Shown piece by piece: positions 9,091 through 20,210 of a stretch of 64,000 bases of DNA. The stretch is from Pseudomonas sp. P5_109. Its GTDB lineage: Bacteria > Pseudomonadota > Gammaproteobacteria > Pseudomonadales > Pseudomonadaceae. The DNA lies in assembly GCF_034009455.1 (NCBI RefSeq), contig NZ_CP125380.1, forward strand, positions 5,097,501 through 5,161,500, in the 5' to 3' direction. Position 1 is the first letter of the stretch. Each line of letters starts with the position of its first letter. The notes under the pieces are model-generated. The model saw only the letters and a list, made by a program, of their open reading frames with translations. It did not search any database and had not been told where the DNA came from. A program made the translations under genes and the position numbers.

Positions 9091-9909
9091 TCAATTGGCG
9101 ACTTGTGGCGCCGATTCGCTGTGCGGGACAGGCACCACCGCAATCTTGTACGGATCGAAAATCCTCAGCATCTGGCCGTTGTCCCGCAAGCCTTGCAACA
9201 ACTTGCCGAAGGCTTCACCACTGATGGGCGCGGCCGGACGCACAATGGCGTAGTGGTGATAGATCTGATCGATGCGATCGGACACCAGTAACTCGTTGGC
9301 GACTTTCAGATTGCGCAAAAAGTAGTCGTTCAGATAAGAGCGCGTAACCAGGGCGATGTCGGCCCGCCCGCGCAACACCATCAGCAGATTACTGTCATGG
9401 GAATAGGTCAGCGTGGCGTTGTAGTTTTTCGTCAGGTACTGCGGCTCGGCGTTGAAGTTGGCGAACTCGTAGTGATAGCCGCTGAACAGTGCCAGGCGCT
9501 TGCCGCTCAAGTCGGCAAAATAGCTTTGCTGCCGGTCGGGCAAGCGTTGCGCGACAAAAATCTCGGCGTCTTCCAGCCCCATGTCGACGGCTGTATGGGG
9601 AATGTCTTCCCAACCCCAGGCAGGATTTTCGAAGATGGCCATGTCGATCCGGCCCTGCTTGAAGTCACCGAAGCGCCGGGGTATGGACGTGGGCACCAGG
9701 ACAAACCGGTAGTCACTTTGCGATGCGTTCAGGGCTTCGACCAGTTGCGGCAGCAACCCGGTGTCCGCCCCGGATTCCGGGCGCACGGTGTAGGGCGGAA
9801 AGTGCGCGGCACCAATGCGCACCTGTTGCGCAGCCTGGGACGGCACCATCGCTGACACCGCAAGCATCGCCAGCAAAAGCCGCGAGGCCATCCGAATTGG
9901 CGAACCCAT
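9091..9909 (-). CDS. Periplasmic solute-binding protein, amino-acid type (SBP family 3)
   Basis: A secreted single-domain binding protein of about 272 residues. It has a hydrophobic signal (MASRLLLAMLAVSAMVPSQA) followed by the two-lobe family 3 pattern (VRIGAAHFPPYT; GLLPQLVEALN; FGDFKQGRIDMAIFENPAWG; LRGRADIALVTRSYLNDYF). No permease or ATPase gene is adjacent, so it may be an orphan binding protein or a ligand sensor; the substrate cannot be told. ATG 9909 (weak SD GGGG) is preferred; ATG 9891 would also give a signal peptide. It lies downstream of atuR on the same strand, 93 bases away, without an obvious terminator between. Confidence 0.8.
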   Translation of the reverse strand: MGSPIRMASRLLLAMLAVSAMVPSQAAQQVRIGAAHFPPYTVRPESGADTGLLPQLVEALNASQSDYRFVLVPTSIPRRFGDFKQGRIDMAIFENPAWGWEDIPHTAVDMGLEDAEIFVAQRLPDRQQSYFADLSGKRLALFSGYHYEFANFNAEPQYLTKNYNATLTYSHDSNLLMVLRGRADIALVTRSYLNDYFLRNLKVANELLVSDRIDQIYHHYAIVRPAAPISGEAFGKLLQGLRDNGQMLRIFDPYKIAVVPVPHSESAPQVAN

Positions 9910-10002
9910 CAAAACAACCCCACTCCCCAGTAAAACGGCATCAATGCCTTCAAGCTAGGCGCTTTTGTCCAGTTAGCCAGTTTAATGCTGGCCAATACAA
10001 GC

Positions 10003-10629
10003 TTATTGCCGGTCTTCCAGCACCAGAATCAACGCTTCATCGGCCAACTGATCAAGGCTCATGCTACCGCCGGCGCGAAACCAGGTGGTGGTCCAGGACA
10101 ATGCACCGGTCAGGAAGCGTCGGGTAATGAACACATCACCGCGGATAAACCCGGCGGCCTTGGCTTCGCCCAGTACTTGCAGCCAGATGTCTTCGTAGAC
10201 ATCGCGCAGCGCCAGGACCTTGGCCTGGCCGTCTTCGGACAGCGAGCGCCATTCGTAGACCAGCACCGCCATGGCCTCGCCGCTGCCGCCCATGATCGAC
10301 TGCAATTCACAGCGGATCAGCGCCAGCACCCGCTCGCGCACATTGCCGGCCTCGGCGATGGCCGCACGCATCAACGCGGTGTTGTAGCGGATGGTTTCTT
10401 CCATCACGGCGCGCAGGATTTCGTCCTTGCTTTTGAAGTGATGGAAAATACTCCCGGACTGAATGCCCACGGCCCCGGCCAGGTCGCGCACGGTCGTGCG
10501 CTCATAGCCTTTATTGCGGAACAGGTGGGCCGCCACTTGCAGCAGCTTGCCCCGGGCGCTGTCCGGATCGGTCAATTGGCCGTCGTCCACCAATTCGCGC
10601 ATGACCCTCAGGGCTTTTTGCTCGTCCAC
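10003..10629 (-). CDS. atuR: TetR-family repressor of the atu operon
   Basis: A TetR/AcrR regulator with the N-terminal helix-turn-helix (ARGKLLQVAAHLFRNKGYER; VRDLAGAVGIQSGSIFHHFK) and a helical ligand-binding domain. It is divergent from atuA, and in P. aeruginosa AtuR represses atuABCDEFGH by binding two inverted repeats in the shared promoter region; equivalent repeats are present here at 10718-10776. The first ATG in frame is at 10653, but AGGAGAG sits just before GTG 10629, so I place the start there. The inducer in the known system is a terpenoyl-CoA intermediate. Confidence 0.85.
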   Translation of the reverse strand: MDEQKALRVMRELVDDGQLTDPDSARGKLLQVAAHLFRNKGYERTTVRDLAGAVGIQSGSIFHHFKSKDEILRAVMEETIRYNTALMRAAIAEAGNVRERVLALIRCELQSIMGGSGEAMAVLVYEWRSLSEDGQAKVLALRDVYEDIWLQVLGEAKAAGFIRGDVFITRRFLTGALSWTTTWFRAGGSMSLDQLADEALILVLEDRQ

Positions 10630-10717
10630 CCGTTCTCTCCTACAGTCGATCAATCAATAACGCCGATCCCCCCGAAAACAGCGGGGTTGCGCGGGCAATT
10701 TAAGCTCATGGATGCAA

Positions 10718-10776
10718 CCAAGCAAGCGCTTGGGCAGAAGATAATCAAGTCATTTACAAACCAAGCGCTTGCTTGG
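10718..10776. promoter_or_regulatory. Paired AtuR operators in the atuR-atuA intergenic region
   Basis: CCAAGCAAGCGCTTGG (10718-10733) and its exact reverse complement CCAAGCGCTTGCTTGG (10761-10776) are separated by 27 bases. Each holds the palindrome CAAGCGCTTG, with centres 39 bases apart. The second copy is where the atuA -10 region should be. In P. aeruginosa two AtuR-binding inverted repeats lie in the same gap. Confidence 0.88.
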
Positions 10777-10807
10777 TAATGTCGATGCACTTCGGTTGGA
10801 GGTGGCT

Positions 10808-12610
10808 ATGGAACGGACTGCGCCAAAAACAATTCGCATCGGTTGCGCCAGCGCCTTCTGGGGCGATACCTCGACCGCTGCCGCGCAACTGGTGGAACAC
10901 GGGCATCTGGACTATCTGGTCTTCGATTACCTGGCCGAGATCACCCTGTCGATCATGGCCGGCGCGCGGATGAAAGATCCCCAGGCCGGCTACGCGGGCG
11001 ATTTCATCGAAGTGCTCGCGCCCTTGCTGCCGCAACTCGCGCAGCACAACATCCGGGTTATCAGCAATGCTGGTGGGGTCAATCCCCAAGCGTGCGCCGC
11101 CGCCCTGCAAGCGGCCTGCGACAAAGCCGGGGTGGCGCTGAAGATCGCCGTGCTGCTGGGTGATGACCTGCAACCGCAATTCAAACAGCTGGGCAACCTG
11201 GGCATTCATGAAATGTTCAGCGGCGCGCCCCTGCCAGCGATGTGCGTCTCGACCAATGCCTACCTCGGCGCACCCGGCATCGTCGAAGCCTTGCGCCTGG
11301 GGGCAGACATCGTGATCACCGGGCGCGTGGTCGACAGTGCGGTGGTCAGCGCTGCATTGGTGCATGAGTTCGGCTGGTCGTGGCACGACTACGACAAGCT
11401 CGCCCAGGCCGCGTTGGCCGGGCACATCATCGAATGCGGCGCCCAGTGCACCGGCGGCAATTTCACTGACTGGCGCGACGTCCCCGACTACGAACACATC
11501 GGCTTTCCCATCGTCGAAGTCAGCGCCGACAGCCAGTTCATCGTCAGCAAACCCGAAGGGACCGGCGGGCTGGTCACGCCGCTGACGGTGGGCGAACAGA
11601 TGTTGTATGAAATCGGTGACCCGCGGGCGTACCTGCTGCCCGACGTGGTATGCGATTTCACTCAGGTCAAACTGCTGCAGCAAGGCAAGAACGCGGTGCA
11701 GGTGCACGGCGCCAAAGGCCTGCCGCCGACCGCTCAGTACAAGGTCAGCGCCACGTACCCCGATGGTTTTCGCTGCACCGCCAGTTGCCTGATTGCCGGC
11801 ATCGATGCCGTCGACAAGGCGCGGCGGGTCAGCGCTGCGATCATCAACAAGACCTCGGAAATGTTCCACCAGCGCGGCTGGGCACCCTATAGCGACGTGA
11901 ATATCGAGTTACTGGGCAGCGAGGCCACCTACGGCCCCCACGGCCAGCGCCAGGACAGCCGCGAAGTGGTGATCAAACTCGCGGTGCGCCATCCGGACAA
12001 GCGCGCATTGATCGTGTTCTCCCGGGAAATTGCCCAGGCCGCCACCGGCATGGCACCGGGGCTGACCGGCATTGTCGGGGGCCGGCCGACGGTGTATCCG
12101 CTGATCCGGCTGTTCTCGTTCCTCATCGACAAAACCGCCTGCACGCTGGACATTGATTGCATGGGCCAGCGCCACCGGTGTGCCCTGCCCGCCCTCGATG
12201 TCCTCGACCCGCTGGACCTGCCAGCCCCGCTCACTCCACCAAAACCGGCTGGCCTGGCCGACGCCAGCGTGGCCCTGGTCAAACTGGCGGTCGCCCGTTC
12301 CGGTGACAAGGGCAACCACAGCAACATCGGCGTCATGGCCCGCGCGCCCGAATTCCTGCCCTGGATCGCTGAAGCCTTGACCCCGGAAGTGATCGTCGAC
12401 TGGATGGGCCACGTCCTCGATCCCATCCACGGGCGAGTCGAGCGCTGGTACTTGCCCGCCAGCCACAGCCTGAATTTCCTGCTGGAAAACGCCCTCGGCG
12501 GCGGCGGTGTCGCCAGCCTGCGAATCGATCCGCAAGGCAAAGCCTTCGCCCAGCAACTGCTGGAAATCCAGATTCCGGTGCCGCAGCGCATCGCCGACCA
12601 GTTCAACTAG
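10808..12610 (+). CDS. atuA: Acyclic terpene utilisation protein AtuA (DUF1446 family)
   Basis: First gene of the citronellol/geraniol catabolic operon. The 600-residue protein is a DUF1446/AtuA family member ([40 protein letters not shown]). Its biochemical role is not settled, although the gene is diagnostic of the terpene pathway. ATG 10808 follows GGAGG at good spacing, whereas the longest frame starts at 10769 inside the second operator. atuB follows after 12 bases. Confidence 0.92.
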   Translation: MERTAPKTIRIGCASAFWGDTSTAAAQLVEHGHLDYLVFDYLAEITLSIMAGARMKDPQAGYAGDFIEVLAPLLPQLAQHNIRVISNAGGVNPQACAAALQAACDKAGVALKIAVLLGDDLQPQFKQLGNLGIHEMFSGAPLPAMCVSTNAYLGAPGIVEALRLGADIVITGRVVDSAVVSAALVHEFGWSWHDYDKLAQAALAGHIIECGAQCTGGNFTDWRDVPDYEHIGFPIVEVSADSQFIVSKPEGTGGLVTPLTVGEQMLYEIGDPRAYLLPDVVCDFTQVKLLQQGKNAVQVHGAKGLPPTAQYKVSATYPDGFRCTASCLIAGIDAVDKARRVSAAIINKTSEMFHQRGWAPYSDVNIELLGSEATYGPHGQRQDSREVVIKLAVRHPDKRALIVFSREIAQAATGMAPGLTGIVGGRPTVYPLIRLFSFLIDKTACTLDIDCMGQRHRCALPALDVLDPLDLPAPLTPPKPAGLADASVALVKLAVARSGDKGNHSNIGVMARAPEFLPWIAEALTPEVIVDWMGHVLDPIHGRVERWYLPASHSLNFLLENALGGGGVASLRIDPQGKAFAQQLLEIQIPVPQRIADQFN

Positions 12611-12622
12611 AGGATTGCCGCC

Positions 12623-13492
12623 ATGGCCTACGACTCGATTTTCAAAGCCGATTTGTTTGCCGGCCAAAACATCATCGTCACCGGTGGCGGCAGTGGCATC
12701 GGCCGCTGCACCGCCCACGAACTGGCGACCCTCGGCGCCCATGTGCTGCTGGTCGGGCGCAAGGCCGACAAGCTCAAAACCGTTGCGGCAGAGATCACCG
12801 ACGACGGCGGCAAGGCCGATTGGGCGGTGTGCGACATCCGCGAGGAAGAAGCCGTGACGCATCTGGTCAGTGAGCTGATCCGCAAGTTTGGCCCCATTCA
12901 CGGCCTGGTCAACAATGCGGGCGGGCAATACCCCTCGCCCTTGGCCTCGATCAACCAGAAGGGTTTCGAAACCGTGATGCGCACCAATCTGGTGGGCGGT
13001 TTCCTGATGGCCCGGGAAGTCTTCAACCAGTCCATGAGCAAGCACGGCGGCGCCATCGTCAACATGCTCGCCGACATGTGGGGCGGCATGCCCGGCATGG
13101 GTCACTCCGGCGCGGCACGTTCGGGCATGGACAACCTGACCAAGACCGCCGCGTACGAATGGGGTCATGCCGGAGTGCGGGTCAACGCCGTGGCGCCGGG
13201 CTGGATTGCCTCCAGCGGCATGGACACCTACGAAGGCGCCTTCAAGGCCGTGATCCCGACCCTGCGTGAACACGTGCCGCTCAAGCGCATCGGCAGCGAA
13301 TCGGAAGTCAGCGCGGCGATTGTTTTCCTGCTCAGCCCGGCAGCGGCGTTCGTCAGCGGCAGCACCCTGCGCATCGACGGCGCCGCCAGCCTCGGCGGGC
13401 GCGCCTGGCCGATCCACAAGGCGACCAACAGCGAGTCGTACAACGGGTTCCACCGCGCCTACATACCCGACGTACTGAAGGACAAGGAATAA
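12623..13492 (+). CDS. atuB: Short-chain dehydrogenase AtuB
   Basis: A 289-residue classical SDR: cofactor glycine motif VTGGGSGIGR near residue 20, NNAGG near 97, a loop ending AAYEWGHAGVRVNAVAPGWI. The catalytic region reads MGHSGAARSGMDNLTKTAAYEW, so the usual YxxxK is not obvious: Ser/Ala occupy the place where Tyr is expected, as in 2,4-dienoyl-CoA-reductase-like SDRs. In the Atu pathway AtuB and AtuG are proposed to oxidise citronellol or citronellal. It lies 12 bases after atuA and 3 bases before atuC, so it is translated from the operon mRNA. Confidence 0.88.
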   Translation: MAYDSIFKADLFAGQNIIVTGGGSGIGRCTAHELATLGAHVLLVGRKADKLKTVAAEITDDGGKADWAVCDIREEEAVTHLVSELIRKFGPIHGLVNNAGGQYPSPLASINQKGFETVMRTNLVGGFLMAREVFNQSMSKHGGAIVNMLADMWGGMPGMGHSGAARSGMDNLTKTAAYEWGHAGVRVNAVAPGWIASSGMDTYEGAFKAVIPTLREHVPLKRIGSESEVSAAIVFLLSPAAAFVSGSTLRIDGAASLGGRAWPIHKATNSESYNGFHRAYIPDVLKDKE

Positions 13493-13495
13493 TCC

Positions 13496-15112
13496 ATGCC
13501 AGTGATTCAGTCGCTACTCGATCCCCACAGCGAGCAGTTCGCCCAGAACCGTTCGGCGATGCTGAACGCCATCGAGCAAGTCCGCGCGCTCGAACTGAAC
13601 TTGCTGAACAAGGCGGCCGAAGCCAAATCAAAATTCGAAAAGCGCGGTCAGTTACTGCCCCGCGAGCGTCTGAATCTACTGCTCGACCCCGGCGCGCCGT
13701 TTCTCGAGCTAGCCAGCCTGGCCGGCTACAAGCTGCACGACGACAAGGACGGCAGTTCCGCCGGTGGTGGCTTGATCGCCGGCATCGGCTACGTGTCCGG
13801 CGTGCGCGTGCTGGTGGTGGCGAACAACAGCGCCATCAAGGGCGGGACCATTTCCCCCAGCGGTTTGAAAAAATCCCTGCGCCTGCAACAGATCGCCATG
13901 GAAAACAAACTGCCGGTGATCACCCTTGCCGAAAGCGGTGGCGCCAACCTCAACTACGCGGCGGAGATTTTCGTCGAAGGCGCGCGCAGCTTTGCCAATC
14001 AGGCGCGGATGTCGGCCATGGGTTTGCCGCAAGTCACCGTGGTGCACGGCTCGGCCACGGCGGGCGGTGCCTATCAGCCGGGGCTGTCGGATTACGTGGT
14101 GGTAGTGCGTGGCAAGGCCAAACTGTTTCTCGCAGGCCCCCCACTGCTCAAGGCCGCCACCGGCGAAGTCGCCACCGATGAAGAACTGGGCGGCGCCGAG
14201 ATGCACGCACAAACCGCCGGCACCGCCGAATACCTGGCTGAAAACGACGCCGACGGTGTGCGCCAGGTACGCGAGATCGTCGCTTTGCTGCCGTGGAGCG
14301 AACAGCTGCCGCAACGCCCCGAACGGCGTTGGGACGAACCGCTCTACCCCATCGACGAACTGCTCGGCCTGATCCCGGATGACCCGAAAAAACCCTACGA
14401 CGTGCGCGAGATCATCGCGCGGATTGCCGACGCTTCGAACTTTCTTGAATTCAAGGGCGAGTTCGATCAGCAAACCGTCTGCGGTCACCTGAAAATTCAG
14501 GGCCGCGCCTGTGGCTTCATCGGCAACAACGGCCCGATCACGCCAAAAGGCGCGAGCAAGGCCGCGCAGTTCATCCAGCTGTGCGACCAGAGCCAGACGC
14601 CGCTGCTGTTTTTCCACAACACCACCGGGTTCATGGTCGGCACCGAATCGGAACAGCAAGGTGTGATCAAACACGGCGCGAAGATGATTCAAGCGGTGGC
14701 CAACGCCCGGGTACCGAAGCTGACCATCGTCGTCGGTGGCTCCTACGGTGCTGGCAACTATGCGATGTGCGGACGTGGCCTCGACCCGCGCTTCATCTTC
14801 GCCTGGCCCAACAGCCGCACCGCCGTGATGGGCGGCGCGCAAGCGGGCAAAGTGCTGCGTATCGTCACCGAAGCCAAACAGGCCAAGGACGGCCTGGTGC
14901 CCGATCCGAAAATGCTCGACATGCTCGAACAGGTCACCGCGCAGAAACTCGACAGCCAGTCCACGGCGCTCTACGGCAGCGCCAACCTGTGGGACGACGG
15001 CTTGATCGACCCGCGCGATACAAGGACCTTGCTGGGTTACTTGCTGGACGTCTGTCACGAGGCCGAGGTGCGGCCATTGCAAGCCAACAGTTTTGGCGTA
15101 GCCCGGTTCTAG
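13496..15112 (+). CDS. atuC: Geranyl-CoA carboxylase beta (carboxyltransferase) subunit AtuC
   Basis: A 538-residue acyl-CoA carboxylase carboxyltransferase. It has the N-terminal acyl-CoA-binding half (RERLNLLLDPGAPFLEL; VTVVHGSATAGGAYQPGLSD) and the C-terminal carboxybiotin half (GFMVGTESEQQGVIKHGAKM; VVGGSYGAGNYAMCGRGLDP; AWPNSRTAVMGGAQAG). It pairs with the biotin subunit AtuF. Homology alone cannot separate it from LiuB methylcrotonyl-CoA carboxylase; the atuR-atuA-atuB context does. The step carboxylates the terpenoid geranyl-CoA so that beta-oxidation can pass the methyl branch. Confidence 0.93.
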   Translation: MPVIQSLLDPHSEQFAQNRSAMLNAIEQVRALELNLLNKAAEAKSKFEKRGQLLPRERLNLLLDPGAPFLELASLAGYKLHDDKDGSSAGGGLIAGIGYVSGVRVLVVANNSAIKGGTISPSGLKKSLRLQQIAMENKLPVITLAESGGANLNYAAEIFVEGARSFANQARMSAMGLPQVTVVHGSATAGGAYQPGLSDYVVVVRGKAKLFLAGPPLLKAATGEVATDEELGGAEMHAQTAGTAEYLAENDADGVRQVREIVALLPWSEQLPQRPERRWDEPLYPIDELLGLIPDDPKKPYDVREIIARIADASNFLEFKGEFDQQTVCGHLKIQGRACGFIGNNGPITPKGASKAAQFIQLCDQSQTPLLFFHNTTGFMVGTESEQQGVIKHGAKMIQAVANARVPKLTIVVGGSYGAGNYAMCGRGLDPRFIFAWPNSRTAVMGGAQAGKVLRIVTEAKQAKDGLVPDPKMLDMLEQVTAQKLDSQSTALYGSANLWDDGLIDPRDTRTLLGYLLDVCHEAEVRPLQANSFGVARF

Positions 15113-15136
15113 GCCGGCTCAAGGAGAACAATAAAA

Positions 15137-16294
15137 ATGATTTTCACCCAGGAACACGAAGCACTGCGCCGCACCGTGCGTCAATTCGTCGAGCACGACA
15201 TCAACCCTTACGTCGAGGAGTGGGAAAAGGCCGGACGCTTCCCCATCCACGACATCTTCCGCAAGGCCGGCGACCTCGGCTTGCTGGGCATTTCCAAGCC
15301 GGAAAAATTCGGCGGCATGGGGCTCGACTACAGCTACTCGATCGTCGCCGCCGAAGAGTTCGGCACCATCCATTGCGGCGGCATCCCGATGTCCATCGGC
15401 GTGCAGACCGACATGTGCACCCCGGCACTGGCACGCTTCGGCTCCGATGAACTGCGCGACGAATTCCTGCGCCCGGCCATCAGTGGCGATCAGGTCGGCT
15501 GCATCGGCGTCTCCGAAGTCGGCGCCGGCTCCGACGTCGCCGGGCTGAAAACCACCGCACGCAAAGACGGCGACGACTACGTGATCAACGGCAGCAAGAT
15601 GTGGATCACCAACTCGCCGAGCGCCGACTTCATCTGCCTGCTGGCCAACACCTCGGACGACAAACCGCACATCAACAAGTCGCTGATCATGGTGCCGATG
15701 AAGACTCCGGGCATTAGCCTGAGCTCGCACCTGGACAAGCTCGGCATGCGCAGTTCGGAAACCGCCCAGGTGTTTTTCGACAATGTGCGCGTGCCGCAGC
15801 GCAACCGCATCGGCCATGAAGGCGCGGGGTTCATGATGCAGATGTTGCAGTTCCAGGAGGAACGCCTGTTCGGCGCGGCCAACATGATCAAGGGCCTGGA
15901 GTATTGCGTCGACAGCACCATCGAATACTGCAAGGAGCGCAAGACCTTCGGTAACGCGCTGATCGACAATCAGGTGATCCACTTCCGCCTGGCTGAACTG
16001 CAGACCGAAATCGAATGCCTGCGGGCGCTGGTCTATCAGGCCACCGAGCAATACATCAAGGGCCAGGACGTCACGCGCCTGGCGTCGATGGCCAAGCTCA
16101 AGGCCGGGCGCCTGGGCCGCGAAGTCAGCGACAGTTGCCTGCAGTATTGGGGCGGCATGGGCTTCATGTGGGACAACCCGGTGGCCCGTGCCTACCGTGA
16201 CGTACGGCTGGTGTCGATTGGCGGCGGCGCCGACGAAATCATGCTGGGAATCATCTGCAAACTGATGGGCATTTTGCCGGGGAAAAAGAAATGA
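15137..16294 (+). CDS. atuD: Citronellyl-CoA dehydrogenase AtuD (acyl-CoA dehydrogenase)
   Basis: A 385-residue FAD acyl-CoA dehydrogenase. Family signatures: IGVSEVGAGSDVAGLKTTAR (substrate/flavin region), WITNSPSADF, LDKLGMRSSETAQVFFDNVR, FGNALIDNQVIHFRLAELQ and the C-terminal YWGGMGFMWDNPVARAYRDV. In the pathway it makes geranyl-CoA from citronellyl-CoA, the substrate of AtuCF. It has a clear SD (AAGGAGA) and its 3' end overlaps atuE by 4 bases (ATGA), which implies translational coupling. Confidence 0.93.
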   Translation: MIFTQEHEALRRTVRQFVEHDINPYVEEWEKAGRFPIHDIFRKAGDLGLLGISKPEKFGGMGLDYSYSIVAAEEFGTIHCGGIPMSIGVQTDMCTPALARFGSDELRDEFLRPAISGDQVGCIGVSEVGAGSDVAGLKTTARKDGDDYVINGSKMWITNSPSADFICLLANTSDDKPHINKSLIMVPMKTPGISLSSHLDKLGMRSSETAQVFFDNVRVPQRNRIGHEGAGFMMQMLQFQEERLFGAANMIKGLEYCVDSTIEYCKERKTFGNALIDNQVIHFRLAELQTEIECLRALVYQATEQYIKGQDVTRLASMAKLKAGRLGREVSDSCLQYWGGMGFMWDNPVARAYRDVRLVSIGGGADEIMLGIICKLMGILPGKKK

Positions 16295-17088
16295 GCAGCC
16301 TGCCGGTTTGCCAGACCTTGTTGCTGGAACTGCACAACGGCGTGTTGCACATCACCCTCAACCGTCCGGAATGCCGCAATGCGATGAGCTTGCAGATGGT
16401 CGCCGAACTGCGCTCGGTGCTGGCCGCGGTACGCGATAGACCAGGGGTTCGCGCCCTGGTGATCGGCGGCGTCGGTGGGCACTTCTGTGCCGGCGGTGAC
16501 ATCAAGGATATGGCCAGTGCCCGTGCTCAGGGCGCGAGCGCACACCGCGACACGAATCGAGTGTTCGGTGCGCTCCTGCAAGAGGTGCAACAGGCGCCAC
16601 AAGTGGTAATTACCGTACTGCAAGGTGCGGTGCTCGGCGGCGGTTTCGGCCTGGCCTGTGTCAGCGATATCGCCCTGGCCGATCACCAGGCGCAATTCGG
16701 CCTGCCGGAAACCAGCCTCGGCCTGTTGCCGGCACAGATCGTACCGTTCGTGGTGCAACGCATCGGCCTGACCCAGACCCGGCGCCTGGCCCTGACGGCA
16801 GCGCGTTTTGATGGTACCCAGGCGCGCCGCATGGGGCTGGTGCATTTTGTCGAGCATGATCCACAGGCCTTGGCCGAGCGTCTCGATGAGGTCTTGGCCC
16901 ATGTGTTGTGTTGTGCACCCGAGGCGAATGCGATGACCAAGAAACTCTTGCTGGCCAGTGCCGGACAACCGCCGGATGAGTTGCTTGATCAAGCGGCGCA
17001 ATGGTTCAGCGAAGCGGTGACCGGAGCCGAAGGCATCGAGGGAACGATGGCCTTCGTGCAAAAACGCAAACCGGGGTGGGCCCCCTGA
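16291..17088 (+). CDS. atuE: Isohexenylglutaconyl-CoA hydratase AtuE (crotonase family)
   Basis: A 265-residue enoyl-CoA hydratase/isomerase: first oxyanion-hole segment GHFCAGGDIKDMA, second GAVLGGGFGLACVSDIALAD, then FGLPETSLGLLPAQIVPFVV. In the atu pathway it hydrates isohexenylglutaconyl-CoA after AtuCF carboxylation. It starts within the end of atuD (4-base overlap). A REP pair separates it from atuF, the only interruption inside the operon. Confidence 0.9.
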   Translation: MSSLPVCQTLLLELHNGVLHITLNRPECRNAMSLQMVAELRSVLAAVRDRPGVRALVIGGVGGHFCAGGDIKDMASARAQGASAHRDTNRVFGALLQEVQQAPQVVITVLQGAVLGGGFGLACVSDIALADHQAQFGLPETSLGLLPAQIVPFVVQRIGLTQTRRLALTAARFDGTQARRMGLVHFVEHDPQALAERLDEVLAHVLCCAPEANAMTKKLLLASAGQPPDELLDQAAQWFSEAVTGAEGIEGTMAFVQKRKPGWAP

Positions 17089-17092
17089 AAAG

Positions 17093-17159
17093 CTTCGCGA
17101 GCAAGCCCGCTCCCACATTTGAAATGCATTCCCCTGTGGGAGCGGGCTTGCTCGCGAAG
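17093..17159. repeat. REP inverted pair inside the atu operon
   Basis: Perfect 25-base arms at 17093-17117 and 17135-17159 surround a 17-base centre. The element begins 4 bases after the atuE stop and lies between atuE and atuF, so it will be present in the operon transcript as a strong hairpin. Confidence 0.95.
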
Positions 17160-17197
17160 AGGCCCGAACAGACATCGCAAAACCAAGGGAACAACCC

Positions 17198-19159
<1,962 letters not shown>

Positions 19160-19229
19160 GCCGCTAGGCGGAACCTCCGGGTTTGGCTACGCTCAAACCC
19201 TACAGGACGCGGATACCAGGAAACCTGCA

Positions 19230-19772
19230 ATGCCTCATTGGCTGGTCATTGATCTGGAGGCCACCACCGATGAAGGGGGATGGCCCGTAACGGATATGGA
19301 AATCATTGAAATCGGCGCCACCCTGGTGGATCGCAAGGGACGCGAACTGGACCAGTTCCAGCGCTTCGTCCGCCCGTTGCGGCGGCCGTTGCTGACGCCG
19401 TTTTGCCGCGAGCTGACACACATCACCCAAGCCAACATCGATGCCGCGCAACCGCTGGGCGAAGTCTGGCCGGCGTTTGAACGCTGGCTCGGCCAACACC
19501 ACACGCGACTTGAAGGCTGGGCCAGCTGGGGCGATTACGATCGTAAACAACTGCTTCAGGAATGGCAGCGCCTGGGACTCGCCAGCGTGCTGGCCACCGT
19601 GCCGCACATGAACCTCAAACAGCGCTTTGCCAAGGCCCGACGCCTGGAACGCCCGCTGGGGCTCAACGGCGCCCTGCAACTGGCCGGCCTGCAGTTCACC
19701 GGCCAGCAACACCGGGCACTGGAAGATGCGCGCAATACTGCACGCCTGCTGCCGCTGGTTCTTCCGCTTTAG
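19230..19772 (+). CDS. DEDDh 3'-5' exonuclease family protein
   Basis: A 180-residue exonuclease-fold protein of the Eri1/KapD-like group. ExoI motif LVIDLEATTDE (residues 5-15), motif II around GWASWGDYDRKQL, and motif III HRALEDARNTARL carry the Asp/Glu/His set expected of DEDDh enzymes. It probably trims RNA or DNA 3' ends in the cytoplasm; the substrate is unknown. It lies 70 bases after atuF but does not look like part of the terpene pathway, and a terminator follows at 19788-19819. Confidence 0.85.
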   Translation: MPHWLVIDLEATTDEGGWPVTDMEIIEIGATLVDRKGRELDQFQRFVRPLRRPLLTPFCRELTHITQANIDAAQPLGEVWPAFERWLGQHHTRLEGWASWGDYDRKQLLQEWQRLGLASVLATVPHMNLKQRFAKARRLERPLGLNGALQLAGLQFTGQQHRALEDARNTARLLPLVLPL

Positions 19773-19787
19773 ACAGGTGACGACACC

Positions 19788-19819
19788 AAGGGCCTTGTGC
19801 ATACTGGCCGGCCCTTTTT
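19788..19819 (+). terminator. Rho-independent terminator after the exonuclease gene
   Basis: Stem AAGGGCC (19788-19794) pairs with GGCCCTT (19810-19816) and runs into a T tract to 19819. It ends 22 bases before ppnP, so ppnP needs readthrough or a promoter inside this stretch. Confidence 0.7.
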
Positions 19820-19841
19820 AGCCCTTTTCGAGGAATCGCCC

Positions 19842-20126
19842 ATGTTTAAAGTCAACGAGTACTTCGACGGCACCGTCAAGTCGATCGCCTTTGGCACCGC
19901 AGAAGGTCCAGCGACCATCGGCGTCATGGCTCCGGGCGAATACGAATTCGGCACCAGCCAGCGTGAAATCATGCACGTGGTCAGCGGCGCATTGACCGTC
20001 AAACTGCCAGACAGCAGCGACTGGGAAACCTTCGCCGCCGGCAGCCAGTTCAACGTGCCGGCCAACAGCAAGTTCCAACTGAAAGTCGCCGTCGACACTG
20101 CCTACCTGTGCGAATACCGCGGCTAA
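19842..20126 (+). CDS. ppnP: Pyrimidine/purine nucleoside phosphorylase PpnP (DUF1255)
   Basis: A 94-residue cupin of the YaiE/PpnP family ([56 protein letters not shown]). The family cleaves several nucleosides with phosphate to bases and ribose 1-phosphate. The full family length is present. ATG 19842 follows GAGGA. It is a single-gene unit, with terminators just before and after it. Confidence 0.93.
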   Translation: MFKVNEYFDGTVKSIAFGTAEGPATIGVMAPGEYEFGTSQREIMHVVSGALTVKLPDSSDWETFAAGSQFNVPANSKFQLKVAVDTAYLCEYRG

Positions 20127-20162
20127 ACCTGCGCGGCCTCTTCCAAAAAAAGTCGCCGCAAT

Positions 20163-20197
20163 AAAAATGCCCGTGTTGTCAGACACGGGCATTTTTT
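20163..20197. terminator. Bidirectional Rho-independent terminator
   Basis: AAAAATGCCCGTG and CACGGGCATTTTT form a 13-base stem around a 9-base loop, with A/T tracts on both sides. It serves the convergent ppnP (+) and MOSC (-) genes. Confidence 0.93.
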
Positions 20198-20210
20198 ATT
20201 CTGCGCAAAA

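Noticed and set aside
11909..15082. Long minus-strand open frames (514 and 457 codons) opposite atuA-atuC
   Set aside because: They lie fully antisense to genes with clear family motifs and show low-complexity His/Gln/Arg-rich translations.
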